Below, in pieces: positions 58,113 to 64,000 of a DNA stretch of 64,000 nt. Origin of the DNA: Chamaecrista fasciculata. Its lineage: Eukaryota > Streptophyta > Magnoliopsida > Fabales > Fabaceae. The notes under the pieces were generated by a model. The model saw only the letters and a program-made list of their open reading frames with translations, was not told the origin of the DNA and did not search any database. Numbering within the stretch: the first letter of the stretch is position 1; each line of letters opens with the position of its first letter. Made by a program: the position numbers and the translations under genes. Where the stretch lies: assembly GCA_003254925.1 (NCBI GenBank), contig QANZ01023658.1, positions 187,816-251,815 on the forward strand, read 5' to 3'.

Positions 58113-59704
58113 GCCTTCTAGTGTTTTATGTTTTGTTGTATTTAGTCTTGGTTTTACTTTTGTTGTTTTTTTTAATTGGTGTAATTTTTGTTGTCTTCTC
58201 TTTGCAGGTTGGCTTTGTTTTAGTTTGTAGTTTTTGGGTACTTGTTTTTTACTCAGCCTTACTTTACTGCTTAACTCTTTTATCTATATATATTTCACTT
58301 TTCTCTTTGTTGTTTTGGCTGCTTCTGTGGTTATTTCTCTTTCGGTTGTTGTGTTTTGCTCTGTCTTCTTGCCTTGAGGACAATGCAATTTCTTAAGTGT
58401 GGGGGAGTGATATCATTTGTGTGGATTCATTATTTCTCCGCAGGTTTGGCCTTTCAGGTTCATTTTAAATTTTTCTTGGTTTCTTTTTCAGCATTTTCAG
58501 TGTATTCCTCCATATTCTATATCTGTTTCACTGATTATTGCTGCCCGTTGATGGATATTCATTCTGAGTTGCATTTCTGGATGAGTTTTCTATTTTTATG
58601 ATCTTCTGTAGCATCCTTGCAACCATGTTTTTCAAATGCATCCATCATTGTTTTCATAGGCAGATGAGCCCGCATTTCTATCTTTTCTTCTGGTTTAGCT
58701 AGCAGGATAGAATGTATGTATGCATTAGAGCTATTTGGTCCTTATCTATTCATGACTTGTTTGTAGTTTGTTTAAATGTTTCTTGTTGTTCATTTTGCAA
58801 CTTGAGTAGACTTTTATGCTTAGCATCTCATTTTATCCTCTTTTGATCAAATTGAGCGATTATTCTCCCTTGATTTTCCCTGTTGGAAGTTACTTGAGCC
58901 TGAATTCTTTCATTTGTATGAGTGCATTCTAGTCCATTAACTTGGCTTCTCTAGAACTTGTTCTGATTCTTAGTCAAAGCTTCATATGCATTGGTATTTT
59001 TGATATGATAGAGGCATTCATTTCTCACCTTCTGTCCCATACACAAACTCCTTTTATCATTCTCCTTTGCTTACCCATTTTGAGCCTTATTTTCTAAGCT
59101 TTCTAGTACTGGTTTTTGAATTCTCAATTTAGCATTTTGTTCGTCTAGCACTCTTCTTTTTGCTTCTCTCTTCTTGGGTTCGAATTGTCAAGTTTTGAAA
59201 AAAAAAAAAAGAGAAAAATAATATAGTGTTAAAAGAAAAGAATTATATATGTAGAAAAAAAAAAGAGAGAAGTGCCTTGTAAGCTTCAAAGTAAAAGAAT
59301 GAGTTGATTTGTAAGAAGCTAAGGCAAGTATATGGCTAGCCAAATAAAGAGTCAAAGACTCAAGTTTAAAAAAAAAAGAAAAAAAAAAAAGAAAGCTTGG
59401 GCAATTCTTGGTTGGTTTGAGGATTGAAGTTTGTTCTAAGAGTGTATGTTTTTTTTTTTTTTATGCTAAGTTGTGGAATTCATTAACTAGTGATTATTAG
59501 CTTAGGTCTTCCTTCATACATTGTTACCTTCACTATTCTTTCTTCCACTTTAGCCTTTTCCATCATTACAACCTATTAAAGACCTCTTGATCTTTTGTGT
59601 CATTGCATTCATAGTGGAGATTTTAGAATCATTACAAGCTTATGGTAGTTTGCCTTGTTGATTGGATTTGAGTGATATGTCCCTTCTTGGTGAGTTGAGA
59701 GATA
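57134..59704 (+). repeat. Right arm of the 2.6-kb inverted duplication
   Basis: Reverse complement of 53471-56075. The inner break lies at 57134 ('ctactcgtgctagtt') versus 56075, the outer one at 59704. A transcript crossing the 1.06-kb spacer would fold into a 2.6-kb double-stranded hairpin. Beyond the outer break the right side continues into its native 3' part, while the left side meets a LINE. Confidence 0.92.
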
Positions 59705-59894
59705 CACTTGAGTATTTGATCAATTGAGGATCTCTTGAATTGCTTTGCATAGCTCCTCTTCTCCAGTTGTCTCTTTGATCATGAGAGCATTTGATGAGCT
59801 ATGACATTTCATGAATGTGGTATGGTTTCATTTAGCCCTCCTGCATCCTTATCTTTCTATTTTTTCTACTAGCTTTGCCCAGGAGTGCAAAGGT

Positions 59895-61325
59895 TTAAGT
59901 GTGGGGGAATTTGATCTGTCCATATTCTATCATGCATTTTAGTGACATTTAGGGGCATTTTATATACATTTGGGAGCTAATTGCATGCCTTTATAACCTT
60001 TTATGATAGAATATGATGCTTTGAGGTTTAGTGCTTATTAGGACTAATTTGTGATAGATTTTGTGATTTTTATCGTGTTTAATTCTTTCATTTGTTGTAT
60101 CACTCTAATCTTGAGGAATCACTTAATCTTTAATGTTTTTGGAAGGTTTAAATGAAGCCTTAAGCTTGGGAAACCTCAAAGAAGAGCCAAGGATGCAAGG
60201 AAAGGAGCCAAGGACCAATTCAACAATGTTTTTAGCTACTCAGCAGAGTAGGCCGTTGGAAAGCTTCCACCTTCATAACGGCGGACCAACGGCCTTCGAC
60301 GCAGAAAATTTTAGAATTTAAAGCCCAAGCCCATTTCTCCAAGATCCAACCCGGCCCACTTCAGAAGGATCCGAAATTTAACTGAAGATCAGAGTCTTTA
60401 GGGTTTCTTACCATTTTGAGCACATTCCCAACGTCCATCACCATCTTCCTCTCTTCTCTTTACCATTTTCATCACTTTCAAGCTTCTTCTTGGTGGCTAT
60501 GGCTATTTGGCTTGGGTTTGGGCTTGGTGGAGCTCATTTCTTCACCATGAGTAGCTGAATCTTCATGCCCAAAGGATAATCAAGGGAGGCTAGAGCTTTG
60601 TTCTTCATTGGAGGGAGTTTTCTTACATTTTTCTTAATTATTTCTAGGTTTCTTCTCTCTATGGTTTAGGAGATGAACTTTGATGTAATTATGAATGCTT
60701 GACTTTGTATTGAGGGTTAAGAACAATATTTCCATTCACACTTGATTGTAATTACTTGAGTTGAGTTTGATTCTTGTTGATTATTATTAGTGTGTGATTA
60801 TCTCTAAACAATGGGTGCAATTGTAGAGTTGAGTAACTCTCAATCTAAGTTCATCATCAATGAAATGAGATTTTTTGTTAAATTGTGGAATTGTCTTGGT
60901 TGAGATAGCTTCATGATTGAGTCAAGAGTCTAAGTCTCTTGGTTAGGGACTATCTTAGGATGAGCTTTTGTAGGGTATCTCTCATATCATTTTGAAGTGA
61001 TGATGGTCAAACTTGATTATTCCAATGGGTGTTTTCTCATAGTTGTTTAACTTGTTTATCTCTTGTTATCATTTTATCATTAGATTTCTTTTTAGTCCTT
61101 ATAAACAAAAACCACAAAAGATTTATTGCTTTGTTTCAATCTTGTTTTAGTTCATTAGATAAACTTTCAAAGACATTTACATTGTTTTTATCTAGTTAGC
61201 AAGAGTTTAGCATTATTTTCCTTTAAACCATTCAAGAAAGTTCCTCAAGAGAAACGACCCGGATTGCGCCACTTTAGTGCATAAATTCGGTTATTTGGCC
61301 GTCTTACGACGGGCGAGGTCAAATT
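59895..61325 (+). mobile_element. Polypurine tract and 3' LTR-like region
   Basis: A second AAGTGTGGGGGAA tract at about 59897-59909 is followed by TTTGATCTGTCC... and 1.4 kb of AT-rich DNA. The stretch ends with 'cgacccggattgcgcca', 'ttacgacgggcgaggtca', phrases found at LTR ends of plant Tat-like gypsy elements. No matching 5' LTR is seen in the window. Boundaries are approximate and there is no target duplication evidence. A 62-codon ORF at 60133 is probably chance. Confidence 0.45.
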
Positions 61326-61409
61326 TGCCCAAGACCCCTCATAGCCAAATAATCAATTAAGATTATCAAATACATGTTTAGGGACTCAAACCAAACATCA
61401 TAATTAGTC

Positions 61410-62740
61410 CCAACAAAAGTTTTCACCACAGAAAGTTGCTTAAAACGAAAAGCTGATATGGCCACTAACAAATGGGAAACAATAATCATGTCTCAAAACA
61501 TAATTATAACACAAAGTTTCCTTCACAAAATCAGCTTATGCAACCTAACGAAAGTTGCTAAAACCAGAAGCTGATTTGGCCATCAACAAATGGAAAATAT
61601 TAATTATGTTTCAACAACATAATTACAACACAAGATTTCCCTCACAGAATCAGCTTATACAACTTTATGAAAGTTGCTAAAACCAGAAGCTGATTTGGCC
61701 ATCAACAAATGGGAAATATTAATTATGTTTCAACAACATAATTACAATACAAGATTTCCCTCACAGAATCAGCTTATATAACTTTATGAAAGTTGCTAAA
61801 ACCAGAAGCTGATTTGGCCATTAACAAATGGGAAATATTAATTATGTCTCAACAACATAATTATAACACAAGATTTCCCTCACAGAATCAGCTTATGCAA
61901 CCTGATGAAAGTTGCTAAAACCAGAAGCTGATTTTGGCCATTAACAAATGGGAAATATTAATTATGTCTCACAACATAATTATCACACAAGATTTCCCTC
62001 ACAGAATCAGCTTATGCAACTTTATGAAGGTTGCTAAAACTAGAAGCTGATTTAGCCATTAGCAAATGGGAAATATTAATTATGTCTCAACAACATAATT
62101 ATAACACAAGATTTCCCTCACAGAATCAGCTTATGCAACCTTATGAAAGTTGCTAAAACCAGAAGCTGATTTGGCCATTAACAAATGGGAAATATTAATT
62201 ATGTTTCAACAACATAATTATAACACAAGATTTCCCTCACAGAATCAGCTTATACAACTTTATGAAAGTTGCTAAAACCAGAAGCTGATTTGGCCATTAA
62301 CAAATGGGAAATATTAATTATGTTTCAACAACATAATTATAACACAAGATTTCCCTCACAGAATCAGCTTATACAACTTTATGAAAGTTGCTAAAACCAG
62401 AAGCTGATTTGGCCATTAACAAATGGGAAATATTAATTATGTTTCAACAACATAATTATAACACAAGATTTCCCTCACAGAATCAGCTTATACAACTTTA
62501 TGAAAGTTGCTAAAACCAGAAGCTGATTTGGCCATTAACAAATGGGAAATATTAATTATGTTTCAACAACATAATTATAACACAAGATTTCCCTCACAGA
62601 ATCAGCTTATACAACTTTATGAAAGTTGCTAAAACCAGAAGCTGATTTGGCCATCAACAAATGGGAAATATTAATTATGTCTCAAAACATAATTATAACA
62701 CCAGATTTCCCTAACAAAATCAGCTTATGCAACTTTATAA
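61410..62740. repeat. 119-bp tandem repeat array, about 11 units
   Basis: Units begin around 'gaaagttgctaaaaccagaag' and recur at a period of 119 bases (for example 62264, 62383, 62502, 62621). Internal units from about 61,900 to 62,650 are nearly identical, while the outermost ones (61,410-61,550 and the last) are divergent. This is typical of arrays expanded from the middle. Each unit has a short inverted pair ('attaattatg' / 'cataattat'). No coding potential. Confidence 0.9.
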
Positions 62741-64000
62741 AAAATGTGAAAACACATGTATATCAAAACTTGCAGAACAAAGAGGGGATCAACACAAAAT
62801 GAATCCATCGTCTCCATATCGATAGGATACAACAGACTCTGGAAACATTATAAACAAAACGCAATGCTGACAAGATACGAATGAGCATGCACCACAAATT
62901 GCATATTAACCATGTTCTACCGATAGGGTAAATCCACAATTAACATACAAATAGTCTGAGATTTAACAATCTTCTCTCTCACAAACAGGAATTTTATGTC
63001 AAATTTTATAAACCACAAATCTTGTAATTTGAGAGAAGCTTAAAACAAATCAAGTATCGCAACAGATGGTCAGAGGAATAAAAATTAACCAAATGCATGT
63101 CAAATATTCGAATCCTCAACCATATAATCCAATAAATGGATTAACAAAAGCGATACATATTTGAAGTGGCTGTAGGTGTCTGTCCGACCCTTCAAAACAA
63201 AACAGCCCTTCCACACATAACAAACATGCAACTTGAAGTAGACGAAACGATCTACTTAACTAATCTAATCTGGATCCGAGTAAAACTTTTCGATCGGATC
63301 AGATCTGAAAAGGCCAACAAAAGATTTACAGTACTTTATAAGTACCTAATGACATGTTAATAGCTTTCCAATAATCCCTAACAAAATTGCTCAAGTATGT
63401 CCCAGGTACACTTATACGAAAGGTTACAACTTGAATAGTGTACACTTGAGCAAAGCAGCGGAAGTCTAAAGGGATTCACACAAGATTGGAAAGCATATCA
63501 ACAAAAACACAAGAGTGCAATTCAGATTTCTTAAGCACTCACATAAATATAGGTCCCAAGAGATAAACCAAAACACCGCAAGACTTAACAAGGTGAAACT
63601 AATGGGCAATTCATAAAAAAAGATTTCACCTAAGTCATTCCCACAAAGCGGTTATTAAAAAACAAATGTTCTATCTCAATCGAGAGACCTATATAAAATA
63701 TTTTGTCCAAAACAAATATCTCAAATGCCCATAAATAACAATCAAATGAAGTAGAGATATTGAGACAAAATAAACAAAATCAATTGCTTAATCAGTAATT
63801 TCAAATATTAGTTAATTAATTAATGCTAATCCATACAAATATTGTAATCTCTCCCACTTGGATAGCATTAATTAATTATCAAATTGGTCCACAAAACTGA
63901 ACTAAGCAATTAATTATCTAAAAAACAGATTGCATTAACAAATGTCACACCGATAGGGTATGTCCATTGTCAATACAATTTTCAGCCCACAAAACAAAAC
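62741..64000. other. Retroelement-like noncoding DNA
   Basis: No gene is recognised. The phrase 'accgatagggtaaatcca'/'accgatagggtatgtcca' occurs at 62918 and 63950, and 'atctctcccacttggatagcatt' (63850) resembles sequence near Ty1/copia LTRs read in reverse. This and the 119-bp array may be parts of one element continuing past the window end. Confidence 0.3.

Noticed and set aside
58109-58601. ORFs after the right-copy transposon protein and their mirror at 54607-55006
   Set aside because: Phe/Leu-rich translations of T-rich noncoding DNA; mirrored only because the DNA is duplicated.
61410-62740. CRISPR-like array
   Set aside because: Units are contiguous 119-bp tandem repeats without unique spacers, in a plant nuclear context.

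Overview
This window looks like nuclear DNA of a flowering plant, most likely a eudicot. The evidence is intron-containing plant housekeeping genes (plastid-type tryptophan synthase alpha, RCL1, a WD40-type inositol polyphosphate 5-phosphatase, an ankyrin/PGG membrane protein). These sit in AT-rich DNA full of plant transposons: Mutator-like long-TIR elements, a hAT element, a TRIM, Helitron-like ends, gypsy and copia debris, and LINEs. The species cannot be named from the sequence alone. All exon models come from reading frames, GT-AG splice sites and family resemblance; no transcript evidence was available.

Layout. 1-4.8 kb: repeat debris, weak HMGB exon remnants and one unrecognised minus-strand first exon. 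5.4-8.9 kb: tryptophan synthase alpha, seven coding exons on the + strand, with a complete 320-bp TRIM in intron 5. The gene stops 30 bases into its last visible intron at a single N, so the C-terminal exon(s) are absent. 8.96-19 kb: two partial copies of the RCL1 5' end (one carrying a 1.4-kb hAT insertion four bases before its ATG), then the complete RCL1 gene (13866-16046). They are separated and flanked by blocks of a GC-rich minisatellite that ends, at 18765, in a Helitron-like hairpin plus CTAG. 19-28 kb: LINE ORF1 remnant, a 918-bp Mutator-like element with a perfect 9-bp target duplication, gypsy gag remnant with primer-binding site, a probable solo LTR, a 154-nt hairpin and a copia fragment.

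28.5-36.4 kb: a complete ten-exon type II inositol polyphosphate 5-phosphatase (1140 aa predicted). 37.0-39.3 kb: a 2.28-kb long-TIR Mutator-like element that has captured most of a ZF-HD homeobox gene (a Pack-MULE), between the phosphatase and a convergent ankyrin/PGG gene (40.4-46.4 kb, minus strand, 575 aa). 47-50.4 kb: two more long-TIR elements, one with a second foldback element nested inside. 51.2-53.5 kb: 5'-truncated LINE. 53.5-59.7 kb: a 2.6-kb inverted duplication, each arm with an intact ORF for a putative plant transposon protein. 59.9-61.3 kb: LTR-like sequence. 61.4-62.7 kb: a 119-bp tandem array. The remainder is repeat-like with no recognisable gene.

The four host genes have unrelated jobs (tryptophan/indole synthesis, 18S rRNA maturation, phosphoinositide signalling, membrane-anchored ankyrin signalling), and nothing suggests they work together. 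The main interest is structural: dated insertions with identifiable target duplications, a transposon-captured transcription factor gene, a duplicated RCL1 promoter/5' end, and a large hairpin-forming inverted repeat. Single Ns at 8959 and 11980 mean that part of the TSA-RCL1 arrangement could be an assembly artefact.
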